Positions 43,458 to 53,992 of a DNA stretch of 64,000 bases are shown here, one piece after another. Below the pieces are notes generated by a model. That model did not search any database. It was not told the DNA's origin and saw only the letters and a list, made by a program, of their open reading frames with translations. Position 1 is the stretch's first letter; each line of letters begins with the position of its first letter. Made by a program: the position numbers and the translations under genes. Source of the DNA: Macrothele yani (lineage: Eukaryota; Arthropoda; Arachnida; Araneae; Macrothelidae); contig CM077007.1 of assembly GCA_039090855.1 (NCBI GenBank), positions 20,633,515-20,697,514 of the forward strand, in the 5' to 3' direction.

Positions 43458-43775
43458 GGAACCGCGTGTGCCTTAGTAGTCAACGTTCGTGACTACCATG
43501 GAAAAGACCTCGGGTTCGATCCCAGGCAAGTACGAACGCCCTAACCACTAAATATCCCCACGTGCATCGGATGGGCACGTTAAGCCGTCGTGCTCCGGGT
43601 ACTGGCTCCCCGATAATGAATAATCTTCCTTCCCCTTTGTATCTCGCTTCCGTGTCACTTTCCTATCGGGCACTCTAGCCCAAATCTCCTAGCTTCCTAT
43701 TTCTAAGGGTTGTTTAAGACCTGGGGTCAGACACTCCCTTCCTAAAATCCTCTATATATGATCTGATCTGATCTT
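43458..43775 (+). mobile_element. SINE-2, tRNA-derived, (TGATC)n tail
   Basis: 318 bp of a different SINE family. The head has an A-box-like CCTTAGTAGTCAACG and B-box GGGTTCGATCCCA. Its body includes CGTGCATCGGATGGGCACG and CTCCGGGTACTGGCTCC, and it ends in a pentamer repeat (GATCTGATCTGATCT). It is inserted in a SINE-1 with a perfect 12-bp TSD. The simple-repeat tail points to mobilisation by a LINE that does not use poly-A, for example an RTE- or CR1-like one (inference). Confidence 0.9.
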
Positions 43776-43820
43776 CTTATAGCCCACTGAGTTGCTCACG
43801 GTGGTCGTTAAACCTGCAAT
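43776..43820 (+). mobile_element. SINE-1, 3' part of the split copy
   Basis: Continuation of 43284-43457: CTTATAGCCCACTGAGTTGC then GGTGGTCGTTAAACCTGCAA and an A-rich tail with C. Confidence 0.9.
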
Positions 43821-44089
43821 CAAAACAAACAGACAAACGAAAACTGGTCGATATGAAAATCAGGGTGCAGTCGGTGTGGGTGTGGTGGGACTCCGGCGCG
43901 GTACTTTTTTTCTGAAGGAGAGATGTCGCCCTTTTACTTTTCCTGAATAACTAGCTCATCGAGTATGAATTAGCGTTCTATTGATTATTATAATAAGGAA
44001 AACAAATGATCTGAGAGACTTTGAATCACGCGATGCGTGTCGGTTCAAACAACTCCTGAACGGCTTTGTTTTGGACTTTTCATGCACAA

Positions 44090-44196
44090 CAGCACAGCCT
44101 TACAATTAAGATAGGCCCAACACTGAGCCACTGTTTTTAGGAATAGAAGACGGGGACTCAGTGTTGGGCCTGCATTAAATTGCGAGGCTGTACTAC
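44090..44196. repeat. Imperfect inverted repeat, perfect 15-bp core
   Basis: AGGCCCAACACTGAG (44113-44127) and its exact reverse complement (44157-44171). Complementarity continues outwards with mismatches (CACAGCCTTACAATTAA versus TTAAATTGCGAGGCTG), giving arms of about 38 bp. A small MITE or foldback is likely. Confidence 0.75.
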
Positions 44197-44844
44197 GTGG
44201 GAACCGTAACAAGGCTGTACCGAGAATAGTACGGCGCATCAAAAACTTTCGGCGATCCGGCGGACGAACACATCTGATGGATCTGTGATAGTGATAATTG
44301 TAAATAACCTTTAATAATAACTGTAATGGAACGGGAATGTTAATTTTATGAATTTTAATGCCGCGTAAATACTTATAAACATTTAATGGTTAATGTTTGA
44401 TATTAATATGTATATAATTAATTTGCATTTTAAGAATATTTTAAAAGTTGAATCGTGGGAAACTTCCGGAGAATTAATATTTTTGTTCTATTTGCGGAGC
44501 CAGCAAGTCTCTTAAAATAATTAGTGTAGGCTAACTTTCCTGAGAACGATAATGCACCGGACGTAATCGTGTTCCGGTATCTTTACAATAGAAGATTTTT
44601 TTTATTTAAGGGCAATTCAAGAGGAAGTAGCCTACTACCGTTCTTTCCGCTCTTTAGTAAAGATATGCTTCGGACATGCGGCCAGCACTGGAGGCAAGAG
44701 ATTGGGAGTTAGTCGTTTGAGACAATGGGAGAGGGGTTTCTGTTGAGGGAGCAAGATGATGCGTTTTGGGGACAGTATCTGACTGAGAGAACGACAGAGA
44801 GGTTGAGGTGTTTGAAGTAGAAGTCTCGGGAAGGGGACGACTGT
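44197..44844. other. Spacer, nothing recognised
   Basis: AT-rich then more balanced sequence. A minus-strand open frame (44635-44883) is proline/leucine-rich with no motif and runs across the hAT boundary, so it is not considered a gene. Confidence 0.5.
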
Positions 44845-45149
44845 CTTATCACTAGACTTAAGATTTTTATGGGCTGCCCACAATTTTTTTTTTTTTTATT
44901 ATTGGAAGCTTAATTTGACCTAAAAATGCCAAAATACTACTCATACATATGCTGAAATTAATTGAAAATCATTATTTTTATTTGCCCATAAATGCCCATA
45001 TTTCGAACATCTGCCCATATTTTGGTGCAATTGCCCATTTTCCCCCGTATTTCAGTTATTAAATCACATTTTTAATATTTTGTGTTTAGTTATTTACATT
45101 TGGTAAAAAAAATTACAAAGAAAAAGATATGCTTCAAAAAATTAATAAG

Positions 45150-45325
45150 TTGGCAAAACCAAGGGCAGAAGAATATAAGTATAAAATATACTTCATTTGG
45201 ATTTTGGCAACACCAAGCCCACAAATACTTTATTTGTAATCTGGCAACACCAAGCCCACAAATACTTTATTTGTATTCTGGCAACACCAAGCCCAGACAT
45301 ACTTCATTTGGAATCTGGCAACATC
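45150..45325 (+). repeat. 37-bp tandem repeat near the left end of the hAT
   Basis: GGCAACACCAAGCCC recurs at about 45206, 45243 and 45280 with a diverged fourth copy at 45317 and a poorer one at about 45152. Units also contain ATACTTTATTTG. It lies upstream of the transposase start and could be part of the element's 5' regulatory region. Confidence 0.9.
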
Positions 45326-45447
45326 ATGCACATGGTGGTTGGTAGGCCTACCTTGTTAGCTAAGCTACTTTCTTTGAGTTTGTGTTAGTTTGCTACTACT
45401 TAGATTAGGTGTCCATTTGTTTCTAAATTAGTGTATAAATTTGGCAA

Positions 45448-45885
45448 AATGCCAAAAGTACCAAAAGATAAGTTATTTGTTTTAGCAAAAATTTTTTAAA
45501 ATGATTTTATAGAAACAGATGGAAGTGTACTGAGGTGTAGTGTCTGTAATGTTACTATCAGCATAATAAAAAAAGCACCAGAAGGATGTCACTGAGCAAC
45601 ATATAAAAGGAGGTAAGCACATAAAGCAGCTAAATCTCTCTACCTCTAGACAACCAAGTATTTCTAATGCTTTACAAAATAGTCAGAATAAAGACTAGCT
45701 GATGACCATTTAACTGTAGGCAAATTCACTAAATGAATTTAATCAAGATTTAGCATCTACATTTTTAAAGGCAGGTGTACCTTTAAATAAAGTTGAACAC
45801 CCCGCAATAATTAATTTCATGGAAAAATGGACCAAAAAATCAGTACCTTCTGAAAGCACTTTAAGGAAGCATTATGTGAAACCAA
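45448..45885 (+). pseudogene. hAT transposase fossil, N-terminal part (CGGBP1-like)
   Basis: From an ATG at 45448: MPKVPKDKLFVLAKIF, a stop, then FIETDGSVLRCSVCNVTI with two Cys of a BED-type or CGGBP1-like zinc finger. After frameshifts come FNQDLASTFLKAGVPLNKV and MEKWTKKSVPSESTLRKHYV, ending at the inserted element. CGGBP1-like proteins derive from hAT transposases, and this element appears to be of that lineage. The zinc finger's distal ligands are not readable. Confidence 0.7.
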
Positions 45886-46228
45886 CCCAGCAAAAACAGT
45901 CTTGCCGGGCCAGCACTGCCAGCAATGGCGCAGCACTATGTTGCCGCTGCCGAGCCGTCAATAAAATGTCCGTGCGGCCAACAGAAGGGCCAGCAGTTCT
46001 GGCCAACAGTTGGCACCCCATCAGTTGTCATATGCCACAACAGGGCCATTAGTTGTCCATCACAGGCAGTAGCTGCCACAAGTGGCCCTTCAGTGGCCCT
46101 GCAAGCACGTGCCAGAAATGATGGCTAGCCTAATGTGGTCCGCTAGTGTACCGTTAGTGGCAGCCGGCAACCACGTGACGTAACTGGTGGCTTGCCGAAT
46201 CTTGTCCGCCAATTTCCCAGTAGTAGCC

Positions 46229-46260
<32 letters not shown>
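46229..46260. repeat. (TAA)n microsatellite
   Basis: About 30 bases of ATA/TAA trinucleotide repeat at the border between the GC-rich subterminal region and the AT-rich interior. Confidence 0.95.
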
Positions 46261-46262
<2 letters not shown>

Positions 46263-46611
46263 GCATGGATAACCGCAGTTTCCCAAAGCTACAATTTCTT
46301 TTTTCTACATTTACGAAGCTTGTGAATTAACGCACTGCGCTGGGGAAATTTTCTCAACAGACCGGAAAAACGCCCGTTTGCATCTGAACCAGGGCCGTTG
46401 GCGTGGCATCTGAGCTCCCTACCAACCGGACTAATTTGCCACGCTCGAGCATATGCTAAAAGTTGTCTGTTTGGTATGCAATGTATAATCGAATGCTTCC
46501 CTCTTTCATTTTACAATATTGCGAGGTATTTTTCATAAAAGTCAGTTTCATATAATTGATAAATTAATTTTTTCAACATAACGATAGTTTTTTTTTTTAC
46601 TTTTTTACCTT

Positions 46612-47580
46612 AAGGGAACTTCACTCATTTTCAAGGAGTGTACATACTTAGAGTCGCTTTCCAAAGTTTTGTACTGTCCTTGCCGTCTTGAAAAGAGATT
46701 GTTGAATAAATATATATTTGCCCGGGATCATGTCACATTCTGTTACATTTTTAACGTTGTGTCTTTCTTTTCCCTATATCCGAAGCTACATTTGTTTTAA
46801 AGAGTAAAGATATTATATTTTACTTCTCGTTATTTTTAGAAGCGAATTCCTCCCAGTCTTGTGTATTCAACCCATGGATGAGTACACCACATAGCGTTGC
46901 TTTTTTTTTCCTTCAAATAATTAATAACTTTTGTACGCGTGTAATTCTTTTTTTCTTTCAAATAATTAATAATAATTAATAATAGTCTTGTGTATTCAAC
47001 CCATGGATGAGTACACCACATAGCGTTGCTTTTTTTTTCTTTCAAATAATTAATAAATTTCGTACGCGTATAATTCTTTTTTTTTAACTTCACTCATTTT
47101 CAAGGAGTGTACATACTTAGAGTCGCTTTCCAAAGTTTTGTACTGTCCTTGCCGTCTTGAAAAGAGATTGTTAAATAAATATATATTTACCCGGGATCAT
47201 GTCACATTCTGTTACATTTTTAACGTTGTGTCTTTCTTTTCCCTATGTCCGAAGCTACATTTGTTTTAAAGAGTAAAGATATTTTATTTTACTTCTCGTT
47301 ATTTTTAGAAGCGAATTCCTCCCAGTCTTGTGTATTCAACCCATGGATGAGTACACCACATAGCGTTGCTTTTTTTCTTTCAAATAATTAATAACTGTTT
47401 TAAGCGCATAATTCTTTTTTTTTTCTTTCAAATAATTAATAAATTTTGTACGCGTATAATTCTTTTTTTTTCTTTCAAATAATTAATAATAATTAATAAT
47501 AGTCTTGTGTATTCAACCCATGGATGAGTACACCACATAGCGTTGCTTTTTTTTTCTTTCAAATAATTAATTAATTTTGT
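46612..47580. repeat. Nested tandem duplication, ~470-bp unit
   Basis: A block starting AACTTCACTCATTTTCAAGG at about 46617 recurs at about 47086 with few changes (for example WATATTTGCCCGGG versus ATATTTACCCGGG). Inside it a shorter unit (AGTCTTGTGTATTCAACCCA to CGTTGCTTTTTTT plus TTCAAATAATTAATAA) appears at about 46854, 46985, 47324 and 47502. Open frames on the minus strand with KKKNYTRTKFINYLKEKK simply translate this repeat. Confidence 0.9.
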
Positions 47581-48127
47581 ACGCGTATAATTCTTTTTTT
47601 TTCCAACAAATGTTGTTTTAATGATTTTCCAAGATATTTGTTTCAAGCGGTTTCAAATTTTTTCTTGTTATTCATCCACTCCATTCCATGAACTTGTTAT
47701 TCATGGGAATGGAGTGGGTGTATTTCATGGCTGTAATCTAGTATTTCGCGGCTTAATCTGATATCTTCGTTGATGTAAAATTTCATTAGGAAATTAATTC
47801 GCCTCCCCACATATGGATTTTTTTCTTAACATCCACTAAAATAACACGATGGCGATAGCGTCGTCTTCAACTAACTGGTACCATGAGAGACACAGCAAGT
47901 GTTGCTTCTGCGCATGCGCAGTTCCGTTGCTTCCACCTGCTGTTGGGGGTTGCATTGGTTGCCAGCAACGGACCACTAGTGGCACTTGCTTGGAGGCCCA
48001 CAATTCACGGCGATGCTGCAGGGCCATTAATGGCTCGCCAACTGATCGCGCTGCCACCAACGGACCACTACCGGGCCGTGAGCGGCAGATTTCAGCCAGC
48101 AGTTTTCCAGCACTTGTGTTTTTGCTG

Positions 48128-49132
48128 AGAATATATGATTTAACTGTTAACAAAATCAGAGAGGTAATTGGGCAGCACCCTGTAACTTTTATTTTGGATG
48201 AAGTAACAGATGACTGCTAAAGATATGTCCTCAGTATTCTAGTTCAACCTCTATCTGGAGAGCCTTCAAAGGCCATGCTGTTTAAAATGTATGAATTGGA
48301 TAAAACTAATTCTACAACAATAATGCAGAGTTTCCTGGATGCTTGTGGAAAATTATGGCCTGAGATAATTAATTATGAAAGCGTATACGAAGTGGTAACA
48401 GATCAAGCATCATACATGCTGTCAGGTATCAATAAATTGAAAGTTTTGTTTCCAATCTTAAACCATGTGACATGTCTTGCCCACGCCCTCCATAGAGTGA
48501 GTGAAGCAATTCGTGCTGAGTATTCTGTTGCGAATCAATTTATATCTGAACTAAAAAGGTCCTCACAAAAGCACCTAGGTGTATTGTTAGGTACAGAGAA
48601 AGAGGGAGTTCTGTGTTTTCCCAAATTTCCTGTTTCAACACGATGGGGAACATGGAGTGCTGTACTTTTCTTTCAGAAAATTTTACAAAAATTAAAGAAT
48701 TTATTCTTACTCTTGATTCTGAAGAAGCAGAAGCCATAAAAAAAACTACAACAGATTATCAATGATAATCTCCTTGAAAATGAGCTCTTTTTAGTGCACA
48801 GCTTTAAGCACATTCCAATGCATATTAAACAGTTAGAAAAAGCCAGCATCTCTAAAGAAGATCAGTGGGATATTATACAAACAGTGGAAGCAAGTTTAAG
48901 TGGATTTGCTAAAAGAAAGCTCGAAGTCAGCCTATCAAAAAATCCTGATGTTGTAAAGTTTGCTACTTGTCCAAATGGCGACTTCAGAATTAAAATAAAG
49001 TATGCACCACTGACATCTGTAGCAGTAGAAAGGTAATTTTCCATTTATAAAGCAATTTTGACTCCAAATAGACAAAATCAGTTATTTCAGAACATTGAAA
49101 TGTTGAATGTGATTAAATTCAATTCCTTTTAG
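48128..49132 (+). pseudogene. hAT transposase fossil, catalytic and C-terminal part
   Basis: Resumes with IYDLTVNKIREVIGQHPVTF then LDEVTDDC, the hAT motif around the first catalytic Asp, followed by a stop. 48275-48739 continues with AMLFKMYELDKTNS, VVTDQASYMLSGINKLKVLF (second catalytic Asp region) and VTCLAHALHRVSEAI, where Cys-x2-His is the hAT signature, then STRWGTWSAVLFF. After a frameshift, 48794-49036 gives ISKEDQWDIIQTVEASLSGF and the dimerisation end APLTSVAVER, a stop, then FSIYKAILTPNRQN. At least three inactivating changes besides the insertion. Confidence 0.8.
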
Positions 49133-49313
49133 TAAGTGTAGCATTAATTCGTTAATAAAATGTATCTTCGAGCATTAGAATGCTGGAATTCACTTTTTTA
49201 CGTTAACGTGTATTTATGTTCCCGGTAAAAGGTATGTTGCCCATATTTTGTCAATATTTTTGCCCATATTTGATTAAATTTTTGCCCATGAAAATCCTAA
49301 GTCTACTTATCAC

Positions 49314-50029
49314 ATACGGAAAGTCATGGAGGAAGCAGGCAGTAACGGACCTTGGGCTTGAGGCCAGTAGAGAACAGACTTCGCACTTCACTGTGGACCT
49401 GCGATGAGTTTAAATAGAGAGTCTAAATAAAGAATTTTATATGAGTCAAAAAATCACTGTTTTCCAATTAGTAATCATTCATAATGTCTACGGTGCTTTT
49501 GGAACCCTGGAAATTATGATTTAACGAAATAGCGGTACACGAAATAAAGAAACAAAACAGCACTACGAGAGGTCAGAAGGGTAAAAGGAGATTAGCAACA
49601 TGGTCGTCGACTGTTCGACGTGGTCTGATAAGGTGTACGTTCGCAAGTGATCCTCGGCACACCTCTGTTGATTTCTGCCGCGATTTGCAAGGTTGTGGCC
49701 AGTCTCCTTTGACTCCTCTGATCCACAAGGTATTTCCGTCCACAGGATCGCTAATCGTGGAAAGTTCTTTGCATGTCGCGCCATGCGACGGTTCTGCGTG
49801 AAAGGCCCAGGAGTATGGCCGTTTGTGAGATGCTCAAAGTGTCATGCAGCGTTCAAAGCTGCTCAGGCCAATCGATCTGACCATCTCGACCCTCAACTGA
49901 ACGCTAACTGATGCTTGTTGAGCTGGTAAGCCTGGTTTACATATGTCGTTCACATGCTGTCTTCCATGTTCAAGTGAGCCTTTCATGTGGCGAGGGCAAG
50001 TGTGCCTAATAAGCTGGCGTATTAGTTCA
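49314..50029. other. Spacer, no gene supported
   Basis: 49560-49920 is GC-richer and open on the plus strand (49693-49911, including HRIANRGKFFACRAMRRFC) but shows no family motif that I can name. The text GTGTGCCTAATAAGCTGGCG at 50010 resembles the end of some known interspersed repeats, without proof. Confidence 0.4.
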
Positions 50030-50179
50030 TATAATACGCAGTCGTATCAGAATAATATGATCACCCTCGGTACAACAGTGTACCCGCCTAGGCGCTTCAC
50101 AGATTGAACCGGACAAGGTCGACAACACGGAAATATAAGTGGCCGGCCAGGACAGATGAACCATAGTGTGTTACGTGAG

Positions 50180-51135
50180 CACATTGGGCAGAGGTGGTGA
50201 TTTGACGGACTTTCAAAAAGAAATAATTATCGGTCACCGCGCCAAGGGTGGAAGCGTCTCAGAAACAGCAGACTTCGCGGCCTGTTCGTGAAGTGCTGTA
50301 GTAAGGGTGCACCAAGAATGGACCGCAGGCACACCGAGTACTTTCCGACGTCATAACTATGAAGTCTCAAAGGCCATCGACCCCAGAGGAGAACGTTGCC
50401 TCCGTGGACTGGTAAAGGGCAATCGACGGGCAACAGTGCATCAATTGACCACGCAAATAAACGCTGTGGCACCCAGGTACGTGTCCCCCGATAACACTAG
50501 AGCGAATCCTGTTACCAATGGGCCTGCGTCAAGGCGCCCATGTTAACCCAGGTCCATGGGCAACGACGCCTGCATTTCGCATGGGACTACCGTCATTGGA
50601 CAGTGGAAGAGTGGGAAAAGGTTGCCTTCTCCGACGAATCAAGGTTTCTACTCCACAGTAGTGACGGGCGGTAGCGGATATGACGTCAGACACACGAGAA
50701 CCAACACCCGGACACGCTTGTCGGTCAAGTACAGGCCGGCGGTGGCAGTGCGCATGTTTGGGGGATGCTTTCCAGGTATGACCTGGTACCGTTGGTACCA
50801 CTGGATTGGTCCCTCAACGCTAATTGCTACCTGTCCATCCTCACTGACCACATGCATCCTTTCATATTGGACGTTTACCCTGGTGGTGATGGTGTCTACT
50901 AGCATGACAATGCACCATGCCACGTTGCTAAGCGGGTGCGTGACTGGTTCCAAAAACACGGCAGAGATGTGTCTGTTCTTGCTTGGCCGGCGAAATCGCC
51001 TGATCTCAATCCCATAGAGCATTTGTAGGACTATTTGGATCAACCGGTTCGACGTACCGACCCACAACCAAGTCATCTCCGTGACCTCCGTGCTCTGCTG
51101 CAGTCCGAATGAGCACATGTGCCTCGGGCAACTGT
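50180..51135 (+). pseudogene. Tc1-like transposase fossil (Tc1-c)
   Basis: Plus strand across frames: GGDLTDFQKEIIIGHRAKGG (first helix-turn-helix), RGERCLRGLVKGNRRATVHQ, then MGLRQGAHVNPGPW-like text, LHFAWDYRHWTVEEWEKVAF-like text with SDESRFLLHS (first catalytic Asp), then GGGSAHVWG-like text and YLSILTDHMHPFIL. After a stop come HDNAPCHVAKRVRDWFQ (second Asp) and WPAKSPDLNPIEHL (third acidic residue), then LRDLRALLQSE. At least six frame breaks or stops, so inactive. Confidence 0.8.
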
Positions 51136-51139
51136 GACG

Positions 51140-51300
51140 TGCCTGCCCCGCAGGACGCGCATGAGATAAAGGCAGTTAACAGTGAGAGCACATGCCGGTG
51201 TAGTATAGTGGATAGGACTCGGAGCTCCGGAGCCGAGAGTTGTGGGTTTGAATCCCTCCACTGGCATCAAAAGGATGGAGAAATTTACTTCGTCATACAA
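51140..51300 (+). mobile_element. SINE-3 with head type A
   Basis: 5' module GTGACGTGCCTGCCCCGCAG, GAGATAAAGGCAG, GAGAGCA; then a tRNA-like head starting GCCGGTGTAGTATAGTGGAT with B-box-like GTGGGTTTGAATCCC; then 3' module AAAGGATGGAGAAATTTACT. The anticodon arm region CTCGGAGCTCCGGAGCCGAG is palindromic. It lies in the 3' part of Tc1-c. Confidence 0.75.
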
Positions 51301-51420
51301 CCTTCGAGGGCCACATTGCGTCTATGCCATGACGTTTTGCTGCTGTTATCAGGGCCAAGGGTGGTCATTCCCATTATTGGGTATAGGTGGCCATATTATT
51401 CTGATACGACCGTGTATAAC

Positions 51421-53371
51421 ACTAAAGGTTTTTAGATGTATAAAAATCGGCAAATTCAATTCTGCGCTGCCGGTGTGCGTGTGTGTGTGTCGGGGGAAGA
51501 AATTGCTCACACTTACCTCCCCCACTTCTTTTTCAGATAGTACTGAAGCACTAATGAAAATCTCTATTTCTGATATCTTCCTTCTGGTATGAGAAACTTT
51601 TTGTGCGCCATTTGTTAATTTTCGCAACATACTTTTCAACCGCTAGTGGAAGCAAGTTTCTATTTCAGGAAGTTTTATCGATTGTAGAAATCCTATCGAT
51701 TTTTTTTCTCTAACCGGTTCCATTGACTCCGAATAACTTTGAAACATTTTCTTCACGTCAGAAGGGATACAGAAAATGTGTTCATCACAACCGAAAATTC
51801 GGTGTCATCTTATTTTTTTATTTATTTATTATTATTATATATTTTTTTTACAGTCGGGATATGCCATTAGGATTTTCGATCATTAAATGGAATGCCATTC
51901 CCCAACGAGAGAATTTTACAATTTTCGAGGAATGTATTAATCGGCATTTGAGAATCAGCGCAAATAATCACGTGAAATCAAGGCCAACAAAGCTAAACTA
52001 CGGATAGCATTATACTTCAGACTACTGAGCTGGTATTACATCATAAATCTGACAAAACTGTCCTGGTCGTTTATTAGATCGTACGAAAACTATTTCAACT
52101 AATGCGCAAGCTTAAGGCTTCTTATTCAAATTTTAGTTTATAAAAATGTTCGTAATCTATTCTACAGCATGCGTATCATTTTAAAATTAATATCCCCTTC
52201 CTGCAGTTTATTCTTCCTTTCTTTACGTGGGTTGTATTATCTATCTTGAGAGTGAGTGCAAGTGTGATGATCCCCTGGTGGCATTTTTCTGAATCTTCTG
52301 CGTGAGAATTCCAAGCAGTCATAAATGTGACAAGGCTGCCTGTTCATTAATATGATCCTCACACTAAGTGCAAGAACAGGGTCGACAGGTTTCCACGCCC
52401 AAGCTGTCTTATCTCCGTTATTTTAATTCTTCACCGGTCAAAGCAGGTGATAACCCCCTGCTTCTTGTTTTAATCTGCAGTTTGTTTGCCGCACGACCAG
52501 CCTCGGCCGTGTCAACGTCGTCATCGTTGACTGATCCGCGGTTTCCTCGAATGATCGATGAAGATGTGTTGTTCACACAACGTCTTCTTCTTCTTCTCGC
52601 TTTCATTTTTATCGCTGCTTCAACACAAAACATTATCGAGTTTGCTGAATTCATAATATTTTACGTGTGAAGACGATAGCTCAAATAACATTTGAACACT
52701 TTGTTTGCAAAACTGGAAGAAACAGTCAGTGTGGTAGACGGGGGAAAAGGAGATAAAAAACTCAACATCGGAGTTTTGCCCATCATAATCTGCTGATTTC
52801 GGAATTGACAATAGTTCGATCCTCTCTGCTACCTTTACAACTGAACGAGGTTAACTGCTCTCTTCTTTTTCTTGTTCATCTCATTCCATTGTTAAACGAA
52901 AGCCACCCAGGTTTCACTCCAGTTGCTTCCGTGTTAAATCTTGATCTCCATGCATCTCCTAAATTATTTATATCTTTTTGAATTATATCTGCATTAAGTA
53001 ACTTCCTATTACCTTTGACAGCGGATTAGAGGTATGTAAATCGGCCCCTGACTATAGGGCGTTGTTTGGCACAGGAGTTTGAAAAAAAAGGCAACGCGCT
53101 GAACAACAGATTCAAGTGAAAATTGCGGCTCACCTGGAAACATGGTCTCACTCAGAGGTACGCGCTGTGATTAGGTTGAACAACATGACACGCGGTATCG
53201 AAAGAAACATTTGCATTTATAGTAATTTGAAACAAAGTCACCCATCTTTCGTCTTACGCTAGAGCATTCACAAACGTCACGTTGCTGTCTGTTCTTGCTG
53301 TTCAAAGCCCGTCACTGCGTTTTCATATCAGCCCATGTGTGAATTTTTAACACCATTCTGGCACACTCCAA
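51421..53371. other. 1.95 kb without recognisable genes
   Basis: AT-rich, with a (GT)n tract at about 51475-51492 and T/A-rich runs at 51820-51850. Open frames such as 52368-52670 have no motifs, and their antisense frames are equally open. A trinucleotide-rich stretch (CTTCTTCTTCTTC at about 52582) is low complexity. Confidence 0.5.
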
Positions 53372-53465
53372 ACATCTGTGACGTGCCTGCACCGCAGGAC
53401 GCACATGAGATAAAGGCAGATAGCAATGAGAGCATACGTCCGCGTAGCTTAATTGGGAGAGCTAC
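53372..53465 (+). mobile_element. SINE-3 5' module with truncated head type B
   Basis: TGTGACGTGCCTGCACCGCA to GAGAGCATACG, then tRNA-like GCGTAGCTTAATTGGGAGAG. The head breaks off after the anticodon region. Confidence 0.75.
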
Positions 53466-53627
53466 TTATTCCGGAATGAGTGCCTTCTTCAGTACTTCGA
53501 AAACTAAATGTGTGTGATGTTACGTTCCACACCCAAAATTGCCTGGGATTTTTCCGATGTACGTTCTTCAGCGGATGACCGCTGGCTGACCCGTGGGCCA
53601 TGCCCCTGGCCCTCTTTCGGAGAGGGG
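53466..53627 (+). repeat. SINE-3 upstream body module
   Basis: Starts with TTCAGTACTTCGAAAAC, continues GTGTGATGTTACGTTC, GCCTGGGATTTTTCCGATG and GACCGCTGGCTGACCCGTGG, ending CCCTCTTTCGGAGAGGGG directly before the next SINE-3 5' module. The reverse complement of the same module appears at 54790-54965. Confidence 0.75.
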
Positions 53628-53800
53628 GGTGACGTGCCTTCACCGCAGGACGTACACTAGATAAAGGCAGAGAGCAGCGAGAGCATACGTTCGCGTAGCT
53701 CAGTTGGGAGAGCGACTTCATCCGGAATGAGGGGACCCGGGTTCGATGCCCGGCGTGTACAAAAAGGACGGAGAAATTTACTTCGTTAGATGATGTCACA
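53628..53800 (+). mobile_element. SINE-3 with complete head type B
   Basis: GGTGACGTGCCTTCACCGCA, GATAAAGGCAGAGAGCAG, then tRNA-like GCGTAGCTCAGTTGGGAGAG with T arm CCGGG/CCCGG and B-box GGTTCGATGCC, then AAAGGACGGAGAAATTTACT. The head differs from the type A head while both outer modules are shared. Confidence 0.8.
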
Positions 53801-53992
53801 GTGCTGTTTGGATGCAATTTACTTTGTTATGATGTCACAGTGCTGTTTGGGCTCCAGAGCCGGATGGAGAGGATCTAACGGGCCTACAGGCCCAACTTGA
53901 CCAAGGGCCCAGGAGGCGTACCACTACACCGCAAATAATGAGAGAAGTAAAATAGTTTTAGTTTTGTCTCTTATGATTTCCACTCGATTACA

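Larger units (their letters stand above)
45886..48127. mobile_element. 2.24-kb element with CCCAGCAAAAACA ends
   Basis: Interrupts the hAT transposase. The left end CCCAGCAAAAACA and the right end TGTTTTTGCTG are inverted; subterminal regions are GC-rich and packed with GCCAGC, GGCAC and CCGTTGGTGG words in both orientations. The interior is AT-rich with a (TAA)n run and a large tandem duplication. The right 340 bp recurs at 29180-29579. I could not find a convincing TSD. No transposase. The superfamily is unknown to me. Confidence 0.65.
44853..49305 (+). mobile_element. hAT transposon with 8-bp TSD, split by another element
   Basis: 4.45 kb bounded by TAGACTTAAGATTTTTATGG on the left and the reverse complement of TAGACTTAGGATTTTCATGG on the right. 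CTTATCAC at 44845-44852 and 49306-49313 is an exact 8-bp duplication. Sub-terminal TGCCCAT words cluster at both ends (four at about 44980-45040, three at about 49237-49300), like hAT transposase binding sites. The coding region is a transposase fossil (45448-45885 and 48128-49132) broken by a 2.24-kb insertion. Confidence 0.95.
50030..51420 (+). mobile_element. Tc1-like transposon (family Tc1-c) with intact TIRs
   Basis: GTCGTATCAGAATAATATG at about 50042 on the left matches the reverse complement at 51390-51410 on the right, preceded and followed by TATA-rich sequence with TA targets. Without the SINE-3 near its 3' end (about 51140-51300) it would be about 1.2 kb. Confidence 0.85.

Noticed and set aside
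44635..44883. Proline/leucine-rich minus-strand ORF
   Set aside because: It crosses the exact hAT boundary defined by the TSD and has no motif.
46836..47646. Lysine-rich ORFs with repeated YTRTKFINYLKEKK text
   Set aside because: They are translations of a tandem repeat with poly-T runs, not proteins.
47849..48220. Open frame joining GC-rich sequence to a hAT-like segment, as if a fusion gene
   Set aside because: It crosses the boundary of the inserted element at 48127; only the part after that is hAT coding.
51193..51266. tRNA-like head at 51193 as a functional tRNA gene
   Set aside because: The anticodon arm is a longer palindrome with an abnormal loop, the same cassette recurs in other SINE-3 copies, and SINE modules flank it.
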